Positions 51,421 to 61,508 are shown, numbered from the stretch's first letter. The stretch is 64,000 nt of DNA from Clostridium sp. UBA4548 (GCF_002387895.1 NZ_DGLI01000009.1:83339-147338); one strand, 5' to 3'. A program made the numbers and translations. Notes: generated by a model from the letters alone, not told the origin.

Positions 51421-52008
51421 ATGATTTTAGAATACATAGAAACCAGTAGATTAATAATAAGAGAAGTTAATGAAGGAGACTTTAAATTAATTCACACCTA
51501 TGCTTCAAAGTCTGAAGTAACACAATATTTACCTTTTGGTCCAAACAATGAAAAAGACACTAAACTTTTTATAGAAAAGGTTATGAATTACAAGGATCAA
51601 AACCCAAGGTGCGATTATGAATTTGCTGTAGTATTAAAGGAAAATAATACACTAATAGGTGGCTGCGGAATTCATATTGCAAGTATTAACAACAAGGAAG
51701 GGTTTATTGGCTATTGTTTTGATAATGAATTTTGGGGTAAGGGTTATGGCAGTGAAGCTGCTAATGCGGTAATTAATTTTGGATTTAATAAGTTAAACCT
51801 ACATAGAATTTATGGTACATGCCATCCGGATAATATAGGGTCAAGTAAAGTCATGGAGAAAGCAGGAATGATTAAAGAAGGTCGCTTAAGAGAGCATAAG
51901 TTACAAAAAGGAAAGTGGAGAGATTCCTTCTTGTACTCCATTCTTGATTATGAATATAAGGCTAATACTATAGATTACTGTTTGATAACTAAATTGGAAG
52001 AAGAATAA
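51421..52008 (+). CDS. GNAT acetyltransferase, RimJ/RimL type
   Basis: 195 residues. TSRLIIREVNEGDFKLIH at the start and ENEFWGKGYGSEAANAVI-like motif A (NEFWGKGYGSEAANAV), then KLNLHRIYGTCHPDNIGSSK (motif B). Members acetylate protein N termini or small molecules; the substrate is unknown. The next gene starts 15 bp after it. Confidence 0.93.
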   Translation: MILEYIETSRLIIREVNEGDFKLIHTYASKSEVTQYLPFGPNNEKDTKLFIEKVMNYKDQNPRCDYEFAVVLKENNTLIGGCGIHIASINNKEGFIGYCFDNEFWGKGYGSEAANAVINFGFNKLNLHRIYGTCHPDNIGSSKVMEKAGMIKEGRLREHKLQKGKWRDSFLYSILDYEYKANTIDYCLITKLEEE

Positions 52009-52023
52009 GAAGGGGGAATAAAA

Positions 52024-52464
52024 ATGGAAAATGTTCGTGTTTATGAAATACCTGGTTGTAAAATGGTGTCATCACAATGTGGTATGTTTGGGGATGGTAA
52101 ACTTGAAAAATTTAATGAATGGTTTAGTTCTCTGCCAAGAACAATGTTTCCAAAAGATTTTATGTTTTATGACAACCAACAAGAGGGATTTATGTGGTAT
52201 TACATATACAATGAGGGTATGAATGTACCTCAGGATTTTAGTATCATTGATTTTCCAGGTGGTTTATACGCTGTTGCTACTGATGTAGATGGACAGGATA
52301 GTTCTGAGACAATTAGCACCATTAAAAACTTTATTAAAGAAAAAGGGTGCTTTGAGGAAGATGCTTCTCGTGCATACCTAGGGAATATTCCAACTCCACC
52401 CTCTGCTTGTAAGGCCATGGGATACGAGCAAATGGATTACTATGTACCAATAAAGATTAAGTAA
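52024..52464 (+). CDS. GyrI-like / AraC effector-binding domain protein
   Basis: 146 residues, stand-alone effector-binding fold (RVYEIPGCKMVSSQCGMFG; FPGGLYAVATDVDGQD). No DNA-binding part. Probably cotranscribed with the upstream acetyltransferase (SD GAAGGGGG). The ligand is unknown. Confidence 0.85.
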   Translation: MENVRVYEIPGCKMVSSQCGMFGDGKLEKFNEWFSSLPRTMFPKDFMFYDNQQEGFMWYYIYNEGMNVPQDFSIIDFPGGLYAVATDVDGQDSSETISTIKNFIKEKGCFEEDASRAYLGNIPTPPSACKAMGYEQMDYYVPIKIK

Positions 52465-52600
52465 TATTAATCAAAATAGTATAATTTTTATTTTGTGTTA
52501 TAAAGTGAAAAAAAGTGCAATGGGACAATTATACTAATTTAGCTGTTAATACACTAACCAATGGTAAACTTCCGAGATGAAGAATTAAAACTTACAAATA

Positions 52601-52638
52601 GAGCTATTACTGCAAGGTTCAGTAGTAGCTTTTTTTAT
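52601..52638 (+). terminator. Terminator
   Basis: GAGCTATTACTG (52601-52612) pairs with CAGTAGTAGCTT (52620-52631, one G-T pair), followed by six further T. Confidence 0.8.
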
Positions 52639-52755
52639 GTAAAAAATAGTATAGAAACGTTCTTTATCTAACCTTCAAAAGCATAAAGATAATAAAATAA
52701 TATTGAGGAAATATCACAGCTTTTAAAGGAATTAGACCAGAATGGAGGAGATAAC

Positions 52756-54522
52756 ATGAAAAAGAAAAAGTACTTTGGGTCATTTTTTATTAAATACTTA
52801 AAAGGACAGAGAAAAGCCATCATATTAATAAGTATATTTTTTATTAGCAATATTGTGCTTCAAATTCTTTCACCACAAGTACTAAGCAATTTTATTGATT
52901 CAGCTGAAGGTAGTAAACCTATAGAATATGTGACTTTCATAGTTTTTATATACATGGTAACAATCCTTATGAATATGGTAGGTAATGTATGTGAGTCCTA
53001 TTTTGCTAAAAGTTTTGGTCTGAAAATTACTAATTTGCTCCGAAAAGACCTATTAGCACATTTTCTGAAAATTGATATGGAGCATCATGAAACTTGGACT
53101 AGCGGGGAAATCCTTAGTAGACTGGATGAGGATGCAGAGGGACTTTCTTCATACTTTTATATTTTCATATTCAAGCTGGTAGGAAGCACTTTACTCATGA
53201 GTGGTGTTCTCATAGTTTTAGCTATGAAAAATCAAGTTGTTGCATTATCCATGGTAGTTTTTAGTGTTGTGTCAGTTTGGATTTTTAAGGCTATACAGGA
53301 TTATGGAATGAAGTTGTATGTGAAGCGTTCTGCAGCTATTTCAAAATTCAATGGGATTATGAAGGAAAAAATAGATAATATTGTTGAGATAAGGACTAAC
53401 GGAGCAGAAAAATATTCTCTTCATAAGCTAAATGAAGCAATGAAAAATCGTTTTAAGGAAAGTCTACCTGCAGGGATGATGTATTCAAGACTTTGGAGTG
53501 CATCAACCACTTTACAGGCAGTGGTTACAATACTTTCACTAGGAATTGCAGTAGCACTGTGGGATAAGGGATTTATAACAGTAGGAACTGTATATCTCAT
53601 TCATACTTATACTGAATTAATTTTTAATCGCCTTCAGGATTTTAGAAATTATCTCACAAGCATGCAAATTTCAAAGGCAGGGCTTATGAGAGTAAAGGAA
53701 CTTCTAGATATAGAAACTTCTATTGAAAAAGGCACCTTAGGAATAGAGTCTAAGGACATTACGGTTACAGTGAAAAACTTAAACTTCGGATATAAGAAGG
53801 AGAGCCCTGTGCTTCATAATATAAACTTTGAATTAGAGCCAGGAGTAAGATTAGGAATCATGGGGGAGACGGGCTGTGGTAAAACCACCTTAGCAAAGGT
53901 ACTTGCTAGACTTTATGAGTTTAAACAGGGTGAAATACTATTAAATGGAATTAGTGTGAAAAAATTAAAAGAGGAAAGTCTACGTAGCGCAATTGCCTAT
54001 TGTACTCAGGAAGTTCAGTTTTTGCATGGAACTTTAAGACATAATATTACTCTATATAATGATGAGTTTTCAGATAACCACATATTGCAGGCCATAAAAG
54101 AAATGGGACTATCCCAGTGGTTTGAAAAGTTCCCTGAGGGGCTTGACACTTACTTGGATATGGGAGAAAACAATGTATCAGCAGGGGAAGCTCAACTAAT
54201 TTCAATAATTCGTCTATTCCTTATGAATCCTGCAATTGTTATTCTAGATGAAATTTCTTCAAGGCTAGATTATGTAACAGAACAGAGAATCCTAGGTGCT
54301 CTTGATGTGCTTACCCAAAATAGAACAGTAATTACCATTGCCCATAAGATAACTGCACTTAGATGGATAGACAACATAATGATCTTAAGAGACGGAACAA
54401 TAGCTGAATATGACAAAAAAGAAGATTTGGAAAAGGATAAAACAAGCAGATTTTATAGTCTATGCAAAGCAATGGAATTAAACAGTGAGGTGGGGACAAA
54501 TGAAGAAGAACGGGTTTCTTAG
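52756..54522 (+). CDS. Heterodimeric ABC exporter, subunit with consensus Walker B
   Basis: 588 residues: six membrane helices (about 15-310), then a nucleotide-binding domain. Walker A GETGCGKTT, Q-loop CTQEVQFLHG, Walker B VILDEISSRLD with the catalytic Glu, H-loop ITIAHKITAL. The signature is degenerate (VSAGEAQLI instead of LSGGQ). It pairs with the next gene, which overlaps it by 23 bp. Likely a multidrug- or lipid-type exporter; the substrate is unknown. Confidence 0.92.
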   Translation: MKKKKYFGSFFIKYLKGQRKAIILISIFFISNIVLQILSPQVLSNFIDSAEGSKPIEYVTFIVFIYMVTILMNMVGNVCESYFAKSFGLKITNLLRKDLLAHFLKIDMEHHETWTSGEILSRLDEDAEGLSSYFYIFIFKLVGSTLLMSGVLIVLAMKNQVVALSMVVFSVVSVWIFKAIQDYGMKLYVKRSAAISKFNGIMKEKIDNIVEIRTNGAEKYSLHKLNEAMKNRFKESLPAGMMYSRLWSASTTLQAVVTILSLGIAVALWDKGFITVGTVYLIHTYTELIFNRLQDFRNYLTSMQISKAGLMRVKELLDIETSIEKGTLGIESKDITVTVKNLNFGYKKESPVLHNINFELEPGVRLGIMGETGCGKTTLAKVLARLYEFKQGEILLNGISVKKLKEESLRSAIAYCTQEVQFLHGTLRHNITLYNDEFSDNHILQAIKEMGLSQWFEKFPEGLDTYLDMGENNVSAGEAQLISIIRLFLMNPAIVILDEISSRLDYVTEQRILGALDVLTQNRTVITIAHKITALRWIDNIMILRDGTIAEYDKKEDLEKDKTSRFYSLCKAMELNSEVGTNEEERVS

Positions 54523-56269
54523 ACTTTTTTTAGATTTACTATTATACAAACCATGGATGTACATTATCAGTGTACTTCTTAATGTAGTAATTTTTTCTTA
54601 TGGTGCTGCCTTAGCTTATTTTATTCGTGAGATTTTAAACTTTGTGTCGGGAGATGTGGGAGGACAAAGTATACTTCCTAAAGTTACTGTATTTTTTATA
54701 GGAATTGGTGTAGTTGCCTTAATAAGAATTGCTGCCATTACTGCCTGTGCAACACTAGATAATGTTCAAGTTTTTCACTATGAAAATCTTTTGAGAAACA
54801 ATATAATAAAGCTTATATATAAAAAGGACAACATAAAAAATATTGCAGGGAAGTCTGAAAGAGTTTTTGAAATACTTGATGATGATGTGCCTATATGTGC
54901 TTTTCCCTCACAATTGTTGTCAGAGGTTTCAGGGTTTGTGGTGTATTCTCTTATTGCTATTGCATCACTTTTAATAATTAACTGGAGAGTAACTCTCTAT
55001 ATTTTTATTCCACTATCATTAGTTATTGTGATAATTAATGTTGCATCTAAGAGAATTAAGGAAAACCGTAAAGTTAATCGAGAAATTCATTCAAAGATCA
55101 GTGAAATGGTAGGAGATACTATAAATCTTGTTCAAACCATTAAAGTTTCAAGTGGAGAGAGCAGTATTTTACAGCATTATGAAAAGTTAAATAATGTTAG
55201 GTTAAAGGCAATACTAAAGGACACTCTCTTTGACTCAAGTCTACAGGCAGTCCTTGGGGGCACTGTGTATATAGGTACTGCTGTTATGATGTTTATTGTT
55301 GCAAGGAGTATGATGGAGGGAAGATTTTTAATAGGAGACTTTAGTATCTTCGTTACTTATCTAGGAACTCTTGCTAGTTGTGTTGATAGGATTGTGGAAA
55401 TAGTGTCCTTAATGAAGCAGGCAGAGGTGTCCTATGATCGAATCTTAGAAGTTGTAGGAGAAATTAATGAAAATGAGCTTACTGCCCATTGTGAATTAAG
55501 TGCCTTTAAACCCATAAAAAAGTTTCAGCCTAATATAACTAAATGCACATCTTTAAAGGAACTTAAAGTGATAAATCTTACTTACGGACATGATGACAAA
55601 AATGGTATAGAAAATGTAAGTTTTACTTTAAAGCCTGGAGAAGTTCTTGCAGTAGCTGGGGGCGTGGGCTCAGGAAAGTCTACCTTACTAAATGTTTTTA
55701 TGGGAGTAGTTCCAAAGGATTCTGGAGAGATTTTCTGGAATGGAGTGGAGATAAAGAAGCATGGGGAGCTTCTCCGCATACCTAATGTGGCATACACTCC
55801 ACAGCTTGCAAAAATTTTCAGTGAAACCATAGGTGAAAATTTGCTTTTAGGTAAAGAGGCCAGTGAGGAGAATATTAAAGAAGCCTTTTATAATGCAGTG
55901 TTTGAGGAAGATATTTCTTCAATGAAACTGGGAATTTCAACTGAGGCAGGAAGTTGTGGAAGCAAGCTTTCAGGAGGACAAAGACAAAGGCTTGCCTTGG
56001 CACGAATGTTTATACACGATGCACAGATTTATGTCATGGATGATAGCACCAGTGCACTTGATACTGAAACAGAAAAGGAGTTTTGGAATCGTTTTGAAAA
56101 AAATATTAGGAAAAGAAACTTTGCCTGTATAATTGCATCAAACAAAAGGCAAGTTTTACAAAGGGCGGATAAAATTATTTTCATGAAAAATGGTTATGCA
56201 CAAGGCTATGGAAAAGCTGAAGAACTGTTAGAAAGCTGCAAGGAATTTGCTAGTATTTATGGCACTTAG
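54500..56269 (+). CDS. Heterodimeric ABC exporter, subunit with canonical signature
   Basis: About 589 residues. ATG at 54500 (SD GAGGTGGGG) is preferred to one at 54485. Six membrane helices, then Walker A GGVGSGKST, Q-loop YTPQLAKIF, an intact signature KLSGGQRQRLALAR, but Walker B reads YVMDDSTSALD (Asp for the catalytic Glu) and the H-loop reads CIIASNKRQ (no His). With the preceding subunit this predicts one active and one degenerate ATP site, as in TM287/288-type exporters. Confidence 0.92.
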   Translation: MKKNGFLRLFLDLLLYKPWMYIISVLLNVVIFSYGAALAYFIREILNFVSGDVGGQSILPKVTVFFIGIGVVALIRIAAITACATLDNVQVFHYENLLRNNIIKLIYKKDNIKNIAGKSERVFEILDDDVPICAFPSQLLSEVSGFVVYSLIAIASLLIINWRVTLYIFIPLSLVIVIINVASKRIKENRKVNREIHSKISEMVGDTINLVQTIKVSSGESSILQHYEKLNNVRLKAILKDTLFDSSLQAVLGGTVYIGTAVMMFIVARSMMEGRFLIGDFSIFVTYLGTLASCVDRIVEIVSLMKQAEVSYDRILEVVGEINENELTAHCELSAFKPIKKFQPNITKCTSLKELKVINLTYGHDDKNGIENVSFTLKPGEVLAVAGGVGSGKSTLLNVFMGVVPKDSGEIFWNGVEIKKHGELLRIPNVAYTPQLAKIFSETIGENLLLGKEASEENIKEAFYNAVFEEDISSMKLGISTEAGSCGSKLSGGQRQRLALARMFIHDAQIYVMDDSTSALDTETEKEFWNRFEKNIRKRNFACIIASNKRQVLQRADKIIFMKNGYAQGYGKAEELLESCKEFASIYGT

Positions 56270-56276
56270 TAGATAA

Positions 56277-56780
56277 TCAATCCGCAAGTACTTTATGAAA
56301 AATAAGATCATCAACGTAGTCACCAGTAACCTGATCCCTATGATGTCTTAATACAGTTCCACTATGGACAAAACCTAATTTTTTTACAGCGTTTAGAGAA
56401 GCATGATTATTGCTGTAAACATAGATTCTCGCAATGTTTACTCCTTCTTTTTTCATTTGTTCTAAAGCAAAATTAGTTAGTTCTGCAGCAAGACCAGAAC
56501 CACGTGCATGAGGAGCAGTGGCTGCAGTTAAAAAGGCTGCATGAGATTTTTCATTTGACATATCACGTCTGCCTCTAACAACAGATAGAATACTGCTGGG
56601 ATCTTCCTTAGTTACAGCAACATAGGTTAGTTGTGCTGGGTTATCTATGAAATTCATTACCTCATCTTTACTTTTGAGCTCAGTAAAGGAGATGTCAGCT
56701 CCTTCTTTCTTTAACAATTCAATTAAGGACCATACATTGTTAGTATCTTCAGAATTTATTTTGCGAAAATAATATTTCAA
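56277..56780 (-). CDS. GNAT family N-acetyltransferase
   Basis: 167 residues, TTG start with GGAGGTG upstream. Acetyl-CoA motif TAATAPHARGSGLAAELTNF and C-terminal NNHASLNAVKKLGFVHSGTV. It converges on the ABC exporter with only 7 bp between stop codons and no terminator. Substrate unknown. Confidence 0.9.
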   Translation of the reverse strand: MKYYFRKINSEDTNNVWSLIELLKKEGADISFTELKSKDEVMNFIDNPAQLTYVAVTKEDPSSILSVVRGRRDMSNEKSHAAFLTAATAPHARGSGLAAELTNFALEQMKKEGVNIARIYVYSNNHASLNAVKKLGFVHSGTVLRHHRDQVTGDYVDDLIFHKVLAD

Positions 56781-57122
56781 AATAGCACCTCCATAATATG
56801 TACTTTAATTAATAAAAATAATAGTGAATTATATAAACCTATAATTATGGGTTTTAATTTTAGTTAACATATAATTCCATTATAGCATAAAAAGAAAAAC
56901 CGTCATAGAACAGTATATTACTCTTAGGAAAATCAATGCAATAATATGGAAAATATGCTAAACTTTTAGTATAACATTATAGATAATTATTGATAAAAGT
57001 TCCCTATTTATAGGTAAGCAATCATGTTGAAATTGTTGACAACATAGTATAATATTTTGCTTTTATTAATACTACATAGCAGTATTAAGTATATAAATGT
57101 AATTAGTTAGGAAGTGAGATAC
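56781..57122. other. Spacer between divergent genes
   Basis: A 342-bp AT-rich spacer. It holds TATAAT-like elements near 57046 for the plus-strand gene and near 56832 for the minus-strand one. No ORF or stable hairpin with a T-run. Confidence 0.4.
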
Positions 57123-57740
57123 ATGGAGCATAAAATACAAAGAATTAACAACTATGATGATGAGAGATTTGATAAAGAAATACTAAGGCAGCATGGTGCC
57201 TTTATAGTTGATGGTAAGTATAATTGCAGCTTTAAAATAGTAAATGAAGATTCTGCAATTGCTTTCTTCGATAAAGAAATTAATGTGCTTCAATTGATAG
57301 ATGAATTTAGATTTTATTCTGAGCACATTGTTAATTTCTATAATAAGAATATGGACCTAATAAAAGTCTTTTCGCCTATTAAAGTATTTAGCATATTAAT
57401 TAGGGACATTCAGCCTTCACAGTTTTTTGTAGATATGGACAAGGTTAAAGCTATCCAGTCTTTCATAAATAATGAAGAAGATATAATAATTCCTCTAGCA
57501 AAGCTAAAGGACTCTTTCATATCTTTAGATGGGCATACAAGGCTTTATTATGCAGTAAGTAGGGGATACACTAAAGTTAAAGGGTATTTAACTGAACCAG
57601 GAGACTATTTAGAAGGTTTTGTAGAAGAGGCAAGAAAAAGAAAGGTTTACTCACCTTATGACCTAGAATTAATATCCCATGAAGACTATAAGATTAAATG
57701 GGATAAGTTTTGTGATGATTTTTTTAAAGCAAGGGAGTAG
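57123..57740 (+). CDS. ParB/sulfiredoxin-like domain protein
   Basis: About 205 residues. ATG 57123 is preferred over GTG 57114 because AGGAAG (57109-57114) is its SD. The segment IRDIQPSQFFVDMDKVKAIQ followed by SLDGHTRLYYAVSRGY has the layout of ParB N-terminal/sulfiredoxin-like domains, with the DGHTR motif standing in for DGHHR. No helix-turn-helix is seen. It is followed 8 bp later by a Nudix gene. Function unknown. Confidence 0.7.
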   Translation: MEHKIQRINNYDDERFDKEILRQHGAFIVDGKYNCSFKIVNEDSAIAFFDKEINVLQLIDEFRFYSEHIVNFYNKNMDLIKVFSPIKVFSILIRDIQPSQFFVDMDKVKAIQSFINNEEDIIIPLAKLKDSFISLDGHTRLYYAVSRGYTKVKGYLTEPGDYLEGFVEEARKRKVYSPYDLELISHEDYKIKWDKFCDDFFKARE

Positions 57741-57748
57741 GATAAAAT

Positions 57749-58183
57749 ATGGTAGAGGTAAAGCTATTGGAATTGCAAGAAATGGAAGATGATAATTTCC
57801 TATGCGCAGTTATAGCAGCTCGTTATAAAGATGAATGGATATTTGTTAGAGAAAAAGGAAAAGAAACTTGGGAATTACCAGGCGGAACTCATGAAGCTGG
57901 TGAAGCTATAAGTGAAACAGCATCAAGAGAGTTATTTGAAGAAACAGGAGCTATAAAGTTTAGCATAACACCAGTATGTATATCCTTTGCAAAGGTAGGA
58001 CAACGACAATCATATGCAAAGTTATTTTATACAGAGGTACTTGAGCTTAGCACTTTGCCCAATTTAGAAATTGAAGAAATAAAGCTCTTTGATAGTCTAC
58101 CTGAAAATCTTACATATCCAGAAATTCATAGTGTACTTTTTAAAAAAGCTGTTGAGTTTTCTCAAGAGTTAAGGGATATATAA
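57749..58183 (+). CDS. Nudix hydrolase
   Basis: 144 residues with a complete Nudix box (GGTHEAGEAISETASRELFE, then ETGAI). Hydrolyses a nucleoside diphosphate linked to another moiety, probably a modified nucleotide. It is 8 bp after the ParB-like gene, probably in one transcript with it. Confidence 0.92.
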   Translation: MVEVKLLELQEMEDDNFLCAVIAARYKDEWIFVREKGKETWELPGGTHEAGEAISETASRELFEETGAIKFSITPVCISFAKVGQRQSYAKLFYTEVLELSTLPNLEIEEIKLFDSLPENLTYPEIHSVLFKKAVEFSQELRDI

Positions 58184-58249
58184 ATAGTAATCTAATTTTA
58201 GAGGGTAAATTAATTTGAAGCTGAGGAATGTTTATGGTGGAGGTTAACA

Positions 58250-58666
58250 ATGAAAAGAAATAGAGCGTTTTCAGCAATTATTCGTAATGGAAAAATAGCC
58301 ATGGTGAAGCATGAAAGAAGTGACAGAAGCTTTTGGACTTTACCCGGTGGTGGAGTGGAAGAAGGGGAAGGACTTGAAGGGGCGGCTATAAGAGAAGCAA
58401 AGGAAGAAATAAATCTTAAAATTTCTATAATTAGATATTTGTTTAGTACTGAATACACTAAAGGAACTGAGTATTGCTTTCTTGCTATTCCTACTGAGGG
58501 GTGTGAGTTAAAGCTAGGCTGTGACCCAGAGTTTGGTGATAATGAGCAGATTTTAAAAGAAGCTACATGGATAGATATTAATGAAGTTCGCGAGGATAAG
58601 CAAGTATCTAAGGTACTTGAGGCATTAACGGATGAAGAAAAGAAAGCTTTTAATATAGTGCTTTAG
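58250..58666 (+). CDS. Nudix hydrolase
   Basis: 138 residues. The Nudix box reads GGGVEEGEGLEGAAIREAKE followed by EINL; the last conserved Gly is replaced, but the metal-binding REAKEE core is intact. SD GGAGG precedes the ATG. It is a second Nudix gene 66 bp after the first, but of low similarity to it, so probably not a recent duplication. Confidence 0.9.
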   Translation: MKRNRAFSAIIRNGKIAMVKHERSDRSFWTLPGGGVEEGEGLEGAAIREAKEEINLKISIIRYLFSTEYTKGTEYCFLAIPTEGCELKLGCDPEFGDNEQILKEATWIDINEVREDKQVSKVLEALTDEEKKAFNIVL

Positions 58667-58772
58667 AAATAAAAATGGGTATGTGCAATTAGAATTAAAA
58701 CCCAATAAGGGTTTCTAGTTACAGTATGATACAAATTATATTGTAAATAACGCAAAGTAAGAGGATTTAAAA

Positions 58773-59402
58773 ATGAGTGATATTTGTAATGCTGTTGAAG
58801 TAGAGTTAATCAAATTTAATAAATGGGCACAGGAATATTTAAAGAGTGTCAATTATTATGGAGAATGGGAAACGGAATATCCAGAATGGGAAAGTCTTTA
58901 TGAAGTTACTTTCAAAGCCATATATACTTTAACTAATGATGATAATCCAGAAAGAACTGCAAAGTTAATCTTGGAGGTTATGGCCTTAGATAATGAGTGC
59001 GAAAGAGTTTTAGGAGAATGTGAAGATACACTGGATGATGGTCGGTTAAAGACTCTTTGTGAAGTAGGTGTAAGTCATACAGATTGGAATGCAAGATGGC
59101 AGATTGCTGAATTATTGGGAAGAAGAAAGATTTCTTCTTCAGAAAAATACTTATTAAAACTAGTTTGTGATGAAGTAGAGTATGTTATAAGAAGAGCTTT
59201 ATATTCTTTGGCTAAGGTCAATCCTAGTAGTGCAGAGAAAGTGGCTATAGAAAATTTGAACAGCAAATATGAATATCTTAGGTTTGCAGCATTAGTTACA
59301 TTATATGATATATCCTCCCAATATTTTGATTATGCAATTAAGAGACTAGAAAATGATGAATCAAAGATTATAAAAGTATGGATTAACAATATAAAGGATT
59401 AA
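58773..59402 (+). CDS. HEAT-repeat-like protein
   Basis: 209 residues, all helical. Repeating pattern in the C-terminal half (WNARWQIAELLGRRKIS, VEYVIRRALYSLAKVNP, YEYLRFAALVTLYDIS) is typical of HEAT repeats, which mediate protein contacts. The N-terminal third is unassigned. No signal peptide. Confidence 0.8.
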   Translation: MSDICNAVEVELIKFNKWAQEYLKSVNYYGEWETEYPEWESLYEVTFKAIYTLTNDDNPERTAKLILEVMALDNECERVLGECEDTLDDGRLKTLCEVGVSHTDWNARWQIAELLGRRKISSSEKYLLKLVCDEVEYVIRRALYSLAKVNPSSAEKVAIENLNSKYEYLRFAALVTLYDISSQYFDYAIKRLENDESKIIKVWINNIKD

Positions 59403-59501
59403 AAATGAACTTTTACATATGAGAAGTAGAATATATTGAAGAAAGAGATATTATAATAAATAAGATTTAAATGTTTTTATATTATTAAAGGGGATAGAGC
59501 A

Positions 59502-60365
59502 ATGAAGTTTGTAAATTTTAAAACAAAGGATAAAGTTCGTCTAGGAATTAAATGCGAAAAAGGAATAATAGACGTGAAGCAGGCAGCTTATGATTATTTT
59601 ATTGAAGTACCAACTACTATAGAACAAGTTATCATAAGTGGAGAAAAAGGTAAGTTACAGCTTAAAGAGCTGATGAAAAAAGATGTAGAGATTTTAAGTG
59701 AAGAAAGCATTACCTATGCACCTTGCATAATTAATCCAGAAAAAATCCTTTGTGTGGGGTTAAATTACTTAAGTCACAGTAAGGAATGTAACTTGGAGAT
59801 TCCAACCTCACCTGTAATCTTTAGTAAGTTTAATAACTCCTTAGCAGCTCATAATCAGACCGTTGCCCTACCAAAAACCGCAAAAAAGTTTGATTATGAA
59901 GCAGAGCTAGTAATTGTTATTGGAAAAGAAGGAACTAATATTTCTAAAGCAGAAGCACTTTCTTATATTTTTGGATACACCATTGGAAATGACTTAAGTG
60001 CTAGGGATTTACAATTCCGAAGTGGTCAGTGGCTCTTAGGTAAAACCTGTGACGGTTTTGCTCCTATTGGTCCATACTTAGTTTCAGCAGAGGAAATAGA
60101 CTGCAATAATTTAGAAATTAGCTGTAGAGTAAATGGCACTCTTCGCCAGCAGAGCAATACAAGTGATATGATTTTTGATTGTAGCACAATTATAAGTTAT
60201 ATCTCTCAATACATGACTTTAAAGCCTGGGGACATTATTTTTACAGGAACCCCAAGTGGTGTAATTTTAGGATACAAAGAACAGGAACAGCAGTGGTTAA
60301 AAGCTGGAGATGAAATTGTTGTTACCATTGAAAATATAGGTAGTTTAAGGAATGTATTAAAGTAA
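59502..60365 (+). CDS. Fumarylacetoacetate hydrolase family protein
   Basis: 287 residues. C-terminal FAH domain (ILCVGLNYLSHSKECNLEIP, metal-ligand pattern FDYEAELVIVIG, DLSARDLQFRSGQW, GDIIFTGTPSGVILG). These enzymes hydrolyse or decarboxylate 3-oxo acids or similar compounds with Mg2+. SD AAGGGG precedes the ATG. No aromatic degradation genes nearby, so the substrate is open. Confidence 0.92.
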   Translation: MKFVNFKTKDKVRLGIKCEKGIIDVKQAAYDYFIEVPTTIEQVIISGEKGKLQLKELMKKDVEILSEESITYAPCIINPEKILCVGLNYLSHSKECNLEIPTSPVIFSKFNNSLAAHNQTVALPKTAKKFDYEAELVIVIGKEGTNISKAEALSYIFGYTIGNDLSARDLQFRSGQWLLGKTCDGFAPIGPYLVSAEEIDCNNLEISCRVNGTLRQQSNTSDMIFDCSTIISYISQYMTLKPGDIIFTGTPSGVILGYKEQEQQWLKAGDEIVVTIENIGSLRNVLK

Positions 60366-60745
60366 CAAGTAAAAGAGGGAAAGTTTTCTTAAAAGTAACA
60401 AAGTAGGATAGCAAGGGTTTCTAAGAATTAAAGGTGAAATTTTTTCATAGATATGAAAAAAATGGAAAATAGAATAGAACTATTTAGGAGATATTTTACA
60501 ATTATGAGTTGTATATAAGTTTTGACCTTGTTTAGCTACATAGGGAACCAGAGTTTAAACCTCACTTATACATGAGTCTTACCTTGGTTCTCTTAAAGCT
60601 TTTTGAGTATGAATAAATTAATCTTTCACTAGTAGGCCCTTTATTAAACTATAGAATAGATGGCTATGAAGTGTAATAGATTTATAGTAATAGTGTTATG
60701 GGCAAAAAATAACCTTAGTTGAAGGAAAAATCAAGCATAAATAGC

Positions 60746-60776
60746 AAAAAGTCATGTAAAAATACATGGCTTTTTA
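60746..60776 (+). terminator. Terminator
   Basis: AAAAAGTCATGTA pairs with TACATGGCTTTTT (one G-T pair), T-rich on the 3' side. It is about 380 bp after the fumarylacetoacetase-family gene. Confidence 0.75.
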
Positions 60777-61251
60777 TGGTTATGCAGCTTTAATTGAGAA
60801 GACTTCTGCTTTACTATTTAACTGTTAATTAAAAACAAATCTAAGAAGAACCCTTAAAATAGTTGGTAAAAAAACCTCTGTGTAAGAAAGGTGCAGAGGT
60901 GCTAAATTAAATCTACATAGGCGGATGTTGGAAATAACTCATCTAACAAGCTTAGACAAATAAAATACTTTCACAATTTATTTGTCTATAAATATTAAAT
61001 TACATTAAATAAAATTCACTATGTATTTGTAAAAGATTATATTATATATTCTGTGAAATATATAACAATAAGCTGGAAGTTTTAAAAGGTTCCTAAAAAA
61101 AAGAAAACTATCATAACTATATTATTAAAATCATATATATAATATGATTTTAATATAAAAGTGAAAAGGCTAGCTATTTTACGAAAAATGGAGAAAAAAT
61201 GAGAAAAATCTGTTTAGTTTATTTGCGTAAGGATAGTTATAAAAATCTGTT

Positions 61252-61300
61252 TTGGACAAACCTTCCATGGCGTAATATAATATTTGTAAACGGTTAACCA
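61252..61300 (+). promoter_or_regulatory. Promoter and cre-like site for the fatty acid transporter gene
   Basis: TTGGAC (61252-61257), 18 bp, TATAAT (61276-61281). TGTAAACGGTTAACCA (61285-61300), over the expected transcription start, resembles a CcpA cre element and would give catabolite repression. Confidence 0.55.
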
Positions 61301-61508
61301 ATTATAAATTAATTTGATAAATATTTAACACACATATTCTAATGGCCATACAACTTTAAATTGCTATATAGGAATTTGTAGACTTGTAACTTATTCATGT
61401 TATGAAACTTAGTATGAAGCTTTGCATAATCTTCGAATTATCAAGTAGCAATTTATTCACGGATAAGCTACTCAATATTTTACACTAAAATAGAAATGGG
61501 GTAATATT

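Larger units (their letters stand above)
60366..61508 (+). other. 1.1-kb non-coding region upstream of the fatty acid transporter gene
   Basis: No ORF of note. Contents: a weak hairpin with AGGGAACCA/TGGTTCTCT (60539-60595), a terminator (60746-60776), CCTCTG/CAGAGG (60872-60897), a perfect 13-bp stem ATTAAAATCATAT/ATATGATTTTAAT (61124-61154), then the promoter at 61252-61281. The 5' leader would be about 220 nt. No known riboswitch pattern is seen. Confidence 0.5.
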
